Below, one piece after another: positions 53,092-64,000 of a stretch of 64,000 nucleotides of DNA (its first letter is position 1; every line of letters starts with the position of its first letter). Under the pieces are notes generated by a model, which was not told where the DNA came from, made no database searches, and was given only the letters and a program-made list of their open reading frames with translations. Both the position numbers and the translations under genes were made by a program. The DNA is from Candidatus Gracilibacteria bacterium GN02-872 (lineage in GTDB: Bacteria > Patescibacteriota > Gracilibacteria > BD1-5 > UBA6164): assembly GCA_003260325.1 (NCBI GenBank), contig MOLU01000001.1:186001-250000 (forward strand), in the 5' to 3' direction.

Positions 53092-54579
53092 TTATTTTGC
53101 TATTTCTATAACTCTCATTTCTCTTATAAGATTTACTTTCACTTCTCAAGGATAAGAGAGCTTTTCTTGAATATTATCAGCTATTTCTCTTGCCATAGAA
53201 GAAGCATCTAAATCAGAAACAGTTTTTGCATCAACAAAAACTCTTATTTCTCTTCCAGCAGATAATGCGTAAGCCTTGTTTACTCAAGAAAAACTTGAAA
53301 CTAAAGCTTCCATTTCTTGAACCCTTTTTAAATAATCCTCAATTACTTCTCTTCTAGCTCAAGGTCTAACAGAGCTTATAGCATCGGCAACTTGAACAAT
53401 TGCAGTTTCCAAAGATATAGAGAACGGATCATTGTGGTGATTTTCGATTATGTCAATAACTTTTGGATCCATTTTATATTTTCTAGCTAAAATTCCTCAA
53501 ATCTCAGGATGAGTTCATTCAAATTCTTGATCCAAAGCTTTTCAAATATCGTGAAGTAATCATCATACTTTACATAAATAAACATCAGCTCACAAGTCTC
53601 TAGCTATTGATTCAGCAATCAGAGCAACTTCTTTACTATGCTTCAAAATGTTTTGTCAATAACTTGTTCTAAATCTAAGTTTTCAAATAACAGGAATTAT
53701 TTCTTTAGGTACAGATTTTATAGATAATTCATCCAAAACTTGATTTCATAAATCTTTTAATAACATTTCTGCTTCTTGTTCTGTTTTTGCAACTATTTCT
53801 TCTATTCTTGCAGGTTGTATTCTTCCATCTTCAATAAGTTTTTCTAAAGATTTCTTAGCTATGTATCTTCTATATAAGTCAAAAGCAGAAATAAAAACAG
53901 TATCTGGAGTATCATCTATTATAAGGGAAACTCAACAACATTTTTCAAAAGTCGTAATATTTCTTCATTCTTTACCTATAAGTTTTCATTTCAAATCATC
54001 ACTTGGAATTTGTATAAGTGTCATTGTAACTTCGCTTGTGACATCAGAAGCGTATTGTTGAATAGCTTTTAAAATGATTTCTCTTGCTTCTTCTTTTTTG
54101 TTGTCTTCAATCTGTTGTTTGTGCTTAACAATCAAATCTTTTCAATCTTTTTCAAATTTTATACTTATATCCTTTAAAAATAGTTCTCTTGCTTCTTCAA
54201 CAGTAAGTTTAGACATTTCTTCTAATTTTCAGTCTAACTCTATTTTTTTCTTTTCTAATTCTTCTTTTTGTTTATTTATTGCTTCTTCTTTTTTAACTAA
54301 ATTATCTTGTCTATTTTCCACATTTTCTATTTTTCTATCAAGTTTTTCTTCTTTTTCCAAAACTCTAGTTTCAGCTTTTTCAGTTCTTTTTATGATTTCA
54401 AAGCTTTCTTTTCTAGTGTCTTCTAATAATTTAGAACTTTTATTTTCGGCTTCTTTTAGTATTATAGAAGCTTTGTCTTCAGCTTTTTTGATTTGAGAAT
54501 TTTTTAAAATATGTAAAACCAAAAAAGTAAGTGCAGCTCACAAACTAGCACTTAACACTCAAATTAATATTTCTTCCAT
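53092..54579 (-). CDS. rny: ribonuclease Y
   Basis: RNase Y is the membrane-bound endonuclease that initiates mRNA decay. The 495-aa protein has an N-terminal helix (about 4-24), a long coiled coil (26-130, for instance [20 protein letters not shown]), a KH domain with [16 protein letters not shown] near residue 203, and an HD domain with [21 protein letters not shown] near 345 (metal His-Asp). The C terminus [18 protein letters not shown] is typical. The KH GxxG (GKEGRN) is one UGA-Gly and one GGT. Confidence 0.95.
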
Positions 54580-54881
54580 TTCTTTTAAGTTAATTGTAAA
54601 ATTTTAAAGAACGATTCACAGTAGTTTATTATCAATAATTTATAAAAAACTAAAATTGTCTAAAATATAGACAAATATATTTTAATCATTTTTCAAAAAA
54701 ATCAATAAAAAACTTAAAATTTACTTGTAAAATAAATATTTTAAATGTAAAGAAAAAAATAAAAAAGCCTTCAATTAAGAAGACTTTTTATCTAATAATT
54801 CAATCAATTTTTAAATATTATTTTTTAATAATAATAAAAAATTAACTAAAAAAAGAGAAGAATAAATCTTCTCTAAAATTT
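54580..54881 (-). other. AT-rich intergenic region with two terminators after fusA
   Basis: No gene is seen. Two hairpins follow fusA on the minus strand: AGAGAAGA / TCTTCTCT (54849-54880, followed by T7), and AAAAAG-C-CTTC / GAAG-A-CTTTTT (54761-54789). The rest, up to the rny start, is A/T-rich; TTGTCTAAAATATAGACAA at 54656-54674 is a further inverted repeat. Confidence 0.65.
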
Positions 54882-57023
54882 TTAGTCTTCGTCAGCAAGT
54901 TTGAATCATCTTTCTTCTCTTATCTTAGCAGCAACATTTGTAGGAACTTCTTCATAGTGATCAAATTCCATAGAATAAGTTGCTCTACCTTGAGAAGCAG
55001 ATCTCAAATCAGTCATGTATCCAAACATTTCAGAAAGTGGAACCAAAGCAGTAATAATTTTTGCTTGTCATCTGTTTCACATTTCTTCAATTCTACCTCT
55101 TTTACTGTTTAATTGACCCATTACATCACCCATATATTCTTCAGGAGTATTAACTTCAACTTTCATTATAGGCTCTAATAGTGTAGCTTGAGCTCTTTTA
55201 CAAGCCTCTTGGAATGCTTTTGAAGCAGCCAATTTAAATGCTAATTCAGAAGAGTCTACATCATGATAAGAACCAAATGTAAGAGTAGCTTTTATATCAA
55301 CCATTGGATATCCAGCAACAAAACCTCTAGCATAAGCCTCTTTCAATCATTTCTCAACTCAAGGAATGTATTCTTTTGGGATAACTCAACCAACTATCTT
55401 ATTTACAAATTTGTTTAGTGGTTTTTCTTTTAAATCTGCTTTTTTATCATCTTCATCAAGCTCTTTGTAAGGTTCAAAAGTAATAATAACATGTCAGTAT
55501 TGACCTCTACCTCAAGTTTGTTTTGAGTATTTGTGCTCTACATCTTTTGCTACAGATTTTATAGTTTCTCTGTAAGATACTTGAGGAGCTCAAACATTAC
55601 ATTCTACTTTAAATTCTCTTCTCATTCTATCAACTATGATATCAAGGTGTAATTCACCCATACCAGAAATAACAGTTTGTCCAGTTTCCTCATCAACTTT
55701 TACTCTAAATGAAGGATCTTCTTCAGCTAGTTTATTTAAAGCTGTTCACATTTTTTCTTGATCAGCTTTTGATTTTGGTTCAACAGAAATAGTAATAACT
55801 GGTTCAGGGAATTCTATTGATTCAACTAAGAAAATATCATTTACATCACAAAGAGTATCTCAAGTTTTTGTATTTTTTAGTCAAACTATTGCTCAGATAT
55901 TTCAAGCAGGAATTTCTTGGATTTCTAATCTATTGTTAGCATGCATTTGTAAAAGTCTTCAAACTCTTTCTTTTTCACCAGTAGAAGCATTGTAAACATA
56001 AGAACCTGATCTCAAAGTTCAAGTATAAACTCTTGTAAAACATAGTTTACCTACAAAAGGATCAGTAGCTATTTTAAATGCTAAAGCAGCTAGAGACGTA
56101 TCATCTCAGATTTTTATTTCTTTCTTAACTTCTCCTGAATCAACATCTTTTACAGCTAAAATACCTTCATTTACATCAAGAGGAGAAGGTAAAAATTCAA
56201 CAGCAGCATCAATAACCATTTGAACTCAAATATTTTGCAAAGCTGAACCACAAGTTACAGCATATAATTCATTTTTACAAATAGCTTTTCTAAGTCCTCT
56301 TTTTATTTCTTCAATTGTTAAATCTTCAGTTTCAAAATATTTTTCCATCAATTCATCATCTTGAGAAGCAACTTTTTCAACCATTTCTGCTCTCAATTCT
56401 TTAGCCCTTTCTAAACATTCTCCAGGAATTTCAATCTCAGTTATTTTTTCACCAGTATCACCTTCAAAATGATAAGCTTTCATTTCAATCAAATCAATAA
56501 TACCTTCAAAAGTTTCAGCAGCTCAAATAGGATATTGAATAGCCACGACTTTGTCTCAAGCTAATCTTTTTTTGATTGTGTCCATAGACATTTCAAAATC
56601 AGCTCCCATTTTATCCATTTTGTTTATAAAAGCGATTCTAGGAACAGAATATTTATCAGCTTGTTTCCAAACTGTTTCAGATTGAGGTTCTACTCATTGT
56701 GAACCATCAAATACGGCAACTCAACCATCAAGAACTCTAAGAGATCTTTCAACTTCTATAGTAAAGTCTACGTGACCTGGAGTGTCAATGACATTTATTT
56801 GATGACCTTTCCAGAAAGCTGTAGTCGCAGCAGAAGTAATAGTGATACCTCTTTCTTTTTCTTGTTCCATCCAGTCCATTGTTCATTCACCATCGTGAGT
56901 TTCACCTATTTTATGAATTTTTCAAGTATAGAACAAAATTCTTTCAGTAGTAGTTGTTTTACCAGCATCGATATGGGCAATAATACCTATATTTCTAATT
57001 TTATCTAATGGAGTTTTACTCAT
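54882..57023 (-). CDS. fusA: elongation factor G
   Basis: EF-G drives ribosomal translocation. The 713-aa protein has G1 [10 protein letters not shown] near residue 15, switch region ERGITITSA near 57, DTPGHVDF near 83 and NKMD near 137, then EF-G domains II-V ending [18 protein letters not shown]. Both the P-loop Gly and several neighbours use GGT rather than UGA, with UGA present elsewhere in the gene, so UGA use is lower than in ordinary genes. Length is at the long end of the family. It is a single-gene unit with a promoter and two terminators. Confidence 0.96.
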
Positions 57024-57100
57024 CTTCTCATATATAAAAAAATATAAAAACTTAAATATAATCAAAAAAAATATTTTTGAAAATATTTAGTTGCTGCAAG

Positions 57101-57128
57101 ATTTTACTTAATACTTCTTGAAAGTCAA
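57101..57128 (-). promoter_or_regulatory. fusA promoter
   Basis: Minus strand: TTGACT (57123-57128), 16-bp spacer, TAAAAT (57101-57106), about 78 bp before the ATG. Confidence 0.5.
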
Positions 57129-57210
57129 GTTTTTACAAAATTTTTTTAACAGAAAAAGTTATCTTATAGAAAACCTTAAAAAAAACTGAAATTAAAAAAA
57201 GTTTTTAATA

Positions 57211-57243
57211 AAAAAAGTAAGTATGTTTCCTAACTTACTTTTA
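57211..57243 (-). terminator. terminator of the 221-aa gene
   Basis: AAAAGTAAGT / ACTTACTTTT with a 10-nt loop, ending at the gene's TAA; T-run on the minus strand. Confidence 0.7.
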
Positions 57244-57906
57244 TATTTCTTCTATTTTTAAGCTTTTCATTGCAGACTTTACTTCTGAAATTATAAATTT
57301 TGAAATAGAAATAGCTTTATCCTTTTTTATTGAAATATTTGCTTCATTTAAGAAAAAAGAGATAATTTGTGCTGTAAATATTATGATTACTTTTCAATCT
57401 TTATCAAGGAGTTCTATATTTCTTTTGTTTTGAATACTTGAAAAATCGATTGTAGTTGCATCAATCATGTCTTCAATCCATAAATTTATTCTATCTTTTA
57501 TTGGTTTTCTCATATTATTGTCATCAAATTCTCAAACTTCTTCTAATCTAAAATCAAAGCTAATTTGTTCTTTTCATGAAATTTCTCTTATTTTGTTTGA
57601 AACTTCCAAATTTATTAAAGATAAAATTCATAAAATAAAGTTTGAACTGTATCAAAAATCCATTACTTTGAAAATATTTTCTAGAACTGAATCATATTTT
57701 TTGTCAATAATTATTTTCACCAAAAAATTGGCTAATAAAAAATCATATTTTTTAGCTTTTTTTTCATCTTTTTGAGTTCTTGTAATTCAAGCAGAAGCTT
57801 TTTTGATAGATTCTTTAAATTTTTCAGAAACTTCTTTTACTTGCTCAGGAGAACTTCAAGGGGACTCAGAGTTATCTATATCATAAGAATATTCATCTAA
57901 TGACAT
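57241..57906 (-). CDS. soluble protein of unknown function (221 aa)
   Basis: Not recognised. An acidic, Ser-rich N terminus (MSLDEYSYDIDNSESPGSS) precedes a helical body with FKESIKKASAGITRTQKDEKK, NLWIEDMIDATTIDF near 140 and a final amphipathic helix SEVKSAMKSLKIEEI. No membrane segment, no Cys. It is downstream of prmC and in the same direction, 70 bp after the prmC stop, and carries its own terminator. Confidence 0.62.
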
Positions 57907-57976
57907 TTCTTATTTTTTATGAATTAAATTTTTTCTATTTTATCATTTTTTTTTGGAAATTTCAAGTTTTTATTTT

Positions 57977-58840
57977 TTAAAAAGATATTTTTACACATCT
58001 TTCAATTCAAGAATTATCTATAAATATATCAAAACTTAAGTTTTTGCTTTGTAAATATTTTTTACAATATTCTTTTTGATCAAATCAGATTTCAATAAAC
58101 AAAATTATTTTTTTAAGAAAATATTTATCTTTCAAAAGAAAAATTTGCGAAATAAGCTTTTCATAAAGTTCAAATCAAGTTTCTTTTCATCAAAAAAGAG
58201 CTAAATTTGGTTCAAACTGAATAACTTCTTTTGACATATTTTTAAAATCATTTTCTTTTATATAAGGTAAATTCGCAGTAATTAAAAGATTCTTTCAAAA
58301 AATTACTTCACCTCAAAGGTGTCATTCTGAACTTGATTTAGAATCTCTTAAAAGAATTTCAAGTAAATCACTTTTTAACAAAATTACTTTTTTCTCTAAT
58401 TTTAGATTCTTAATATTTTTTTTAGCTACTTCTAGCGCTTCTTTTGAAATATCTATTCAAATTCATTTTTTAATATTTGTATTTTCCATTATAGAAGCTA
58501 AAATTGCAGAACTTCAAGTTCATATGTCTATAATCAAAAAATTGTCTATATTATCAAGTTTTAAGCATTCTGAAACTAAAATTTCTGTATCATTTCTAGG
58601 AATCAAAACTCTATTGTTGACAAAAAAATCTATTCAAAAAAAATTAGCTTTTTCTAAAATATACTCAATAGGAACTCATTTTTTAAACTTTTCTAAATCT
58701 ATTTCTATTGATTTTATAAATTTTTTGTCTATTTCATCAATTAAAAATAGCTCTTTTTTTGAAATTTTTAAATTTTTCATCAAAATCAAGTCTAGTATTT
58801 CTGATTTTATTCAGTATTTTTTAAATTCTATTTTTTTCAT
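57977..58840 (-). CDS. prmC: release factor glutamine methyltransferase PrmC (HemK)
   Basis: PrmC methylates the Gln of the GGQ motif of release factors. The 287-aa protein has the helical N-terminal domain, WVPIEYILEKANFFG near residue 56, RVLIPRNDTE near 77, the AdoMet loop IIDIGTGSSAIL near 103, and ANLPYI near 190, where the usual NPPY is NLPY. In a cell where UGA is sense, its target should be RF1 alone, since RF2 would compete with glycine insertion. RF1 is not in this window. Its ATG overlaps the stop of the permease gene (TAATG). Confidence 0.88.
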
Positions 58841-59598
58841 TATTCAAAAGTCTTTTTTGAAAATATTAAATTTGTCAATATAATTAAAACAGCTATATAA
58901 AGTAAAGAAACAGATAAGTTAGTAAAAAGTAATGTATTTGATAAATTTGTAAAGTTTCAAATTAAATCTTTTGTATTTAATGCCTCAAATTGAGGAAATA
59001 ATATTCAAATTCATTTTGATAAATAAATTATAAAAGTATTTTCTCATTTGTAAGCTAAATTTAAAACAAGAGAGTAACTGTGTCAAAGTAGATAAATAAG
59101 CACAGTCACGATAATAGTCATAAAACTTCACATAAAACTAGAAAAGAAAAAAACCAAAGCCAAGACTATTTCTAACTTCAAAAAAGTATTGATTAAGGAC
59201 CAAATTACTAAATTTGAAATTTCTATTTCTCTGAAAAAAAGCATTCCTAAAAATAAAATAGCTTCAAAAAACAAAATCAAAAAAACAACAATGGAAAATC
59301 AAAGAAATTTTCCAATTATGAAATCACTTCTTTTTATTGGTTTACTGAGGATCAAAAAAATAGTTTTTCATTCTATTTCTTTAAAAAGTAATTGGCTTCC
59401 TATAAACAAAACTCAAATTAGTCAAAAAATTTCTATTGTAGCTAAGCCAAAATCAATAATTATTTTGCTTGCATCTCAAATCGTGATTTCTGATAAAATC
59501 AATGAAAAAAGGATAAAAACTATTCAAAAAAATATTATTACATACAAAAATTTATTTCTAATTATTTCTTTGAATGTATTTAATGCTATATTTAACAT
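58840..59598 (-). CDS. ABC-2 family permease without adjacent ATPase (252 aa)
   Basis: The protein begins MLNIALNTFKEIIRNKFLYV and has six membrane helices with the cytoplasmic signature LFKEIEGKTIFLILSKPIKRSDFIIGKF near residue 75 (split here: LFKEIEGKTIFLILS and KPIKRSDFIIGKF), typical of NosY/ABC-2 permeases. No ATPase gene is adjacent, so it probably pairs with one encoded elsewhere. It lies 17 nt after fmt and its stop overlaps the prmC start. Confidence 0.82.
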
Positions 59599-59615
59599 AA
59601 AAATTTTAAAAAAAT

Positions 59616-60581
59616 TTAAAAACTATAATCTAAAAAATCTTTATTTCAATTTAAAAAACTTTTTATATCAGTTGAATTTTTCCCTTCAAGTTTAATTGTT
59701 TTTAAAGTTAGAACTCATTTTTTACAGATAATTCAAATTTGGTAATTTTTTTCTCAATGTTCATTTTCTATTTCTATCACGTCTCAAGGTGAAAATTCCT
59801 CATCATCCAAATCTATTTCTTCAAAAAAACAATCTTCAATAGAAAGCTTTTTTCACTTGTAAAAACTATAAATTCAAGGCCAAGGGAAATAAGCTCTAAA
59901 TTTATTATAAATTTCAAAAGCAGTTTCTTTTTTGAAATCTACTTCTCAATCTTTTTTTTCTATTTTTGAACAATAAGTAGCATTTTTTTCATCTTGCTTT
60001 TCTCATTTTAGATTAGAAGAAATCACTTGTTCAAGTGTTTCTAAAAGTAATTTTGCTCCAAAATTTTCAAACTTTTTAAAAACATCAGGAGTTTTGTCTA
60101 AAATATCTAAAATTACTTCTTTTTTAGCTAGTATGTCTCATTCATCCATCCCCTCTGACATGAACATAATTGTCAATCAAGTTTTTTCATCTCAATTTTT
60201 TAAAGACTCTTGAATTGGACTTGCCCCTCTATATAAAGGTAATAAACTTCAATGAATGTTTATACATCAAAATTTTGGAATTTCTAAGATTTCTTTTGGA
60301 ATTATCTTTCCATAAGCAACAACAACAATAAAGTCTAAATCTAAACTCTTTAATTTTTCAAAAAAATTTTTATTTTCTTTTAGTTTTTCTGGCTGTAAAA
60401 CTTCTATTTTCTCATCCAGAGCCAAAGATTTTACTGGAGTTGGTAAAATTTCTTTTTTTCTTCAAATTGGTTTATCTGCTTGCGAAACTATCAACTTAAT
60501 TTCTACTTTTTTTTCACTTTTCAAAATATTTTTTAAAATATTTTTCGAAAAATCTCAAGTTCAAAAAAATGCTATTTTCAT
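59616..60581 (-). CDS. fmt: methionyl-tRNA formyltransferase
   Basis: Fmt formylates the initiator Met-tRNA. The 321-aa protein has MKIAFFGTGDFSKNIL at the start, VSQADKPIGRKKEI near 33, VVAYGKIIPKEIL near 90, the catalytic INIHGSLLPLYRGASPI near 108 (Asn, His), and a C-terminal domain with FRAYFPWPGIYSFY near 228. Length is normal. Its start abuts the stop of the 149-aa gene by one base, and it sits in a seven-gene overlapping operon. Confidence 0.95.
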
Positions 60582-61031
60582 CTATTTTTTAATTAGTAAA
60601 TAATTTTGATTTCATTGATCTGATTCAAAAAATAAATAAACTTCATCAACTTCTTTTGTTGATAAAATAATTTTCTTTTTTCATCAAATATTTTCTATTT
60701 TTACAGAATCAAAAGTTTCAATTTTCTCTTTTTTATCAGAAATATCTTTTAAAGACAAATTTTCATCTAAATCAAATCTGTTTATTAAAATATTATTTAA
60801 TTCTGTATTTTTCTCATCATTTAATTGAAATTTTAATTCATAATTTGCTTTTTCTTCTCAAATATTTCTTTTGTTTTCTTTTTGATTAAAAGTCAATTTT
60901 AAATCATTTTTCTCTGAATTATCAATTCAGATCCATTTTGCAAATTTTCCATTTCTAAAAATATTTATTTCTAAATGATTTTTAATTTTTAATTTATCAA
61001 GTTTTTTCTTTAATTTTTCTTTTTCAATCAT
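60582..61031 (-). CDS. small soluble protein of unknown function (149 aa)
   Basis: Not recognised. The start MIEKEKLKKKLDKLKIKNHL is a basic helix, followed by an alternating beta-like region (INIFRNGKFAKWIGIDNSEK) and a strand-rich end. No membrane helix. It overlaps the 3' end of the pilin-like gene by 38 nt and touches fmt. It ends in TAG. Confidence 0.6.
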
Positions 61032-61458
61032 GATTTATTTCAATTTCAATTTGGTTTTTTATTGTTTCAACTTTCTTTTTTAAATCTTTTTCTATTTTTT
61101 CCAAAATATCTATTTTTTTTCAATCTTCCTCTATTTGTTCTTCATTTATTTTTAAAGATATTTCTTTTTCAGACTTGTTTACTATTTTTACATTATTTTT
61201 TTCATCAAAAATATTTTCATAAACTAAAAAATAATTTTCTCATTTTTTGAAATCTATCTCATAATCAAATATTTCTTTTGATTTTACTTTTAAATCTTCT
61301 TGTTTCAAAAATGTCTCTAAGTTACTTATTTTTGAACTAAATTCTTGATTTTTATAAAATGTTAAAAAATTTCAGATTCACATAGCTCAAATTATTGAAA
61401 TAATTGCAACAACAACAATTACTTCAACAAAACTGAAACCAAATAAATTATTTTTCAT
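60994..61458 (-). CDS. type IV pilin-like protein (154 aa)
   Basis: The N terminus MKNNLFG-FSFVEVIVVVAII has the prepilin peptidase site: G before cleavage, F+1 and Glu+5, followed by a hydrophobic helix of about 20 residues (VVVAIISIIGAMGIGNFL). The remainder is charged and helical rather than the beta-rich head of a major pilin, so a minor pilin or pseudopilin is likely. It overlaps the TagO/WecA-like gene by 11 nt and is not linked to the pilC-pilB operon about 40 kb away. Confidence 0.8.
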
Positions 61459-62539
61459 TTTTTTTCTTTTTTAAAGGTAATATGCTTTCAAATATTTTAT
61501 TTATAAAAATAACAATTACAACAATTATTCAAAAAACTATCATTTTTCAAGTTTTTTCTAAAAAAAGTCAAGTCAATCAAAAAAGTAAAGATAAGCTATA
61601 AATTGTAAAAAGTATTTGGTTTCTTGTTAGTCAGATTTTTAAAAGTCTGTCGTGAAGATGTATAAAATCTCATCATTTTAGAGGATTTTTTCAGCTCAAG
61701 ACTCTTCTTAAAATAACATAAACAGCATCAACACTATAAATTCAAAATACAACTAAAACAGTTGCGATTTTACCTCATGAAATAATTGCAAGAGTTGCTA
61801 GCATAAAGCCTAAAAACATAGTTCAACTATCTCACATCAAAATTTTTTCTTTAAAGTCAAAATACCAGAAAGGAAGAATTATTCAAACTAAAATCAAACT
61901 AGTTTTCATTATGAACTCAGCATTGTTTATCAGATCATAATCAAATTCTCTGTTAAATAAAATAACTCAAAGCAAAAATAAAATCAAAAATGAAATAAAT
62001 GAAACTCAAGAGGTATTTCACTGAATTCAATCAGACCAATTTAGAGAATTAAATACAAAAACGTACCAAATTATAGTAAAAATCAAAGGAATTATGTAAA
62101 TAGTGAGTCAAAATAGCTGAAAATTATAAGTTTCAAGATTTATTATTCCTCAAAAAATATTACTTACATAACCTATTTTTATTGAAGTTAATCAAATTAT
62201 TGCTCAAATAGTAATTTGAATTATAAGTCTTATTTTTGGACTGACATTTAATCTGTCATCCAAAAAACTTATTGTTGTTATGATAAGTCAAAAGATCCAA
62301 ATAAGTCCAAGTTTGTAGTTGTAATTCACGAAAAAATAACTTATTGTAAAAAATCATATAAAAAATACAACTCACATACTGTAAGGAATCGGTTTTCTTT
62401 TTTTTCAGTATTTCTCTGGATTATCTAAAATATTTATTTTATAAAATAATTTTTTAAATATCAAAATCAAGATTAAGCTCAAAAAACTTGAGGCAAAAAA
62501 AATTATAAAAAGTTGAGAAATCAAATCAAAATTATTCAT
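61448..62539 (-). CDS. undecaprenyl-phosphate sugar-1-phosphate transferase (WecA/TagO/MraY superfamily)
   Basis: These enzymes start lipid-linked synthesis of wall polymers or O-antigens at the membrane. The 363-aa protein has about ten helices and the superfamily landmarks: GKKRKPIPYSMGVVFF near residue 44 (the RKxxPxxGG segment), FLDDRLNVSPKIRL near 95 (catalytic DD), FNSLNWSDGIQGNTSG near 160, GDSGTMFLGFML near 245, and HLHDRLLKIGL near 300. The cytosolic loop pattern fits WecA/TagO better than MraY. It may build the polymer that SLH domains bind. It starts 1 nt after the upstream gene's stop. Confidence 0.9.
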
Positions 62540-62540
62540 A

Positions 62541-63254
62541 TTATTTTAAGTAATTTTTTAATAATTTTAAATAAAACACAAAAGTCGTCATTGTCAAGAT
62601 AAAATATCAAAGAGAAACTCAATCTATTTTTCATCAAAAATATCACATTACCACTCAATAAAGTGAACCTATAATTATAAAAATAATTCAAACTAAATTT
62701 GTCCAATATCTAAATTTATCTTTTGTGCTTACAAGTCAAGTTGTTACAAAGCTGAATCATAAAGCCATAATTATTCACTCAAATCAAACACTAAAAATTA
62801 TTTCATTTCATCAAATATTTAGTCAATTTGTTCAAAAATATATGTATAAAAATATTAAAAATACATTTAAAGCTCACAAAAAATATTCATTAAAAATTTT
62901 TATATCTTTTCAAAAATTATAAAAAGTAAATGCTTTTATTGATGCAATTAAATAACAAATTTGCCAAATTACATATTGGTATTTTCATAAATAAATCAGT
63001 CAGTAAATTGAAATCAATGTAAAAATCAAAGTTGAACTCAAGTGATAAATAGCTCAAATCTTACTATCTCAAGAAGTATAGTTTGATTGCATAACCATTA
63101 TAAAGAGATTTCATAAGAAATTTGCTATAAAAAGAATCAAAATTTCAGCAATATTTCACTTTCAAGTTACATAAACTATTACTATAGAAATCATAAGAAG
63201 TAGATATATCCACCAATTTTGTTTAGAAAAATTTTTCAGTTCTCATAAAAACAT
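62541..63254 (-). CDS. multi-pass membrane protein, first gene of the fmt-prmC operon (237 aa)
   Basis: Seven or eight membrane helices, rich in Ile, Phe, Tyr and UGA-encoded Gly (about twenty). There is little soluble sequence beyond MFLGELKNFSKQNWWIY at the start. No motif is recognised. Position upstream of a polyprenyl-phosphate transferase suggests an envelope function. Confidence 0.6.
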
Positions 63255-63319
63255 AATTTTTTAATTATAAAAATATTTTTCTAAATATACTTTTTTTTCA
63301 AAAATTTTCAATTAAAAAT

Positions 63320-63348
63320 AAAAAGTTGTAGAATTTCTACAACTTTTT

Positions 63349-63349
<1 letters not shown>
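63320..63349 (-). terminator. pheS terminator
   Basis: GTTGTAGAA / TTCTACAAC with a 1-nt loop extended by A4/T4; T-run on the minus strand, starting at the pheS stop codon. Confidence 0.85.

Positions 63350-64000
<651 letters not shown>

Noticed and set aside
54074..54496. 140-codon open frame on the plus strand
   Set aside because: It is antisense to the coiled-coil part of RNase Y; the Ser/Leu/Phe-rich translation is the shadow of Lys/Glu-rich codons.
59189..59695. 168-codon open frame on the plus strand
   Set aside because: It is antisense to the ABC-2 permease and the end of fmt. The minus-strand frames have recognisable family features and overlapping operon structure.

Overview
The window is about 64 kb of very AT-rich bacterial DNA in which UGA is read as glycine (genetic code 25). 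Nearly every gene carries in-frame UGA at positions where its family has an invariant Gly. All Walker A glycines of UvrA, PilB and the ABC ATPase are UGA. UGG remains Trp, and native genes stop only with UAA or UAG. This code points to the CPR/Patescibacteria lineages Absconditabacteria (SR1) or Gracilibacteria (BD1-5); the sequence alone does not decide between them. Under the standard code most genes here would look fragmented. They are intact single reading frames.

Layout. 0.2-1.8 kb: a small basic protein, tRNA-Ala, tRNA-Asp, ftsX. 2-10.3 kb: queA, a secreted polysaccharide deacetylase, a cyclophilin-FKBP lipoprotein fusion, mfd, tsaB, a PH-domain membrane protein, era. 10.3-16.5 kb: a membrane-anchored DsbA-like protein, a 1099-aa SLH-domain S-layer protein, a glycosyltransferase and a long structured, repeat-bearing leader. 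16.5-21.1 kb: a type IV pilus operon (pilC, pilB, two PilN/PilO-like proteins). 21.2-27.9 kb: an exonuclease-DinG helicase, a secreted coiled-coil protein, an RsuA/RluB pseudouridine synthase, murB, an AdoHcy-hydrolase-like protein, a Nudix hydrolase. 28-34.3 kb: uvrA, two more Nudix genes, comF, pepA, interleaved with arrays of an 18-bp repeat. 34.3-37 kb: four unknown genes in operon with pepA. 37.3-41.6 kb: ctpA, an ABC-2 exporter, a membrane-tethered HTH protein, tRNA-Arg. 41.7-47 kb: mutL, small proteins, rplS, gatA, a membrane protein. 47-47.8 kb: one foreign gene. 48-57.9 kb: a large coiled-coil protein, comEC, lgt, efp, rny, fusA. 58-64 kb: a tightly coupled operon (TagO/WecA-like enzyme, pilin-like protein, fmt, ABC-2 permease, prmC) and the 3' part of pheS.

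How it fits together. Translation, repair (uvrA, mfd, mutL) and envelope functions dominate; no catabolic or amino-acid biosynthetic pathway is seen. Peptidoglycan (murB), an undecaprenyl-phosphate sugar transferase, an S-layer, lipoproteins, type IV pili and DNA-uptake proteins (ComEC, ComF) describe a walled, piliated, probably naturally transformable cell, which fits a host-attached or predatory lifestyle.

The most unusual items are: (1) a secreted phosphodiester-glycosidase-like gene with no internal UGA that still ends in UGA inside a UGA=Gly genome; (2) an 18-bp tandem repeat family at three intergenic sites; (3) 11-bp-phased TTCACA direct repeats upstream of the S-layer operon promoter and also inside murB, dinG and mutL; (4) a leader RNA with mutually exclusive hairpins; (5) near-complete avoidance of UGA in the S-layer gene.
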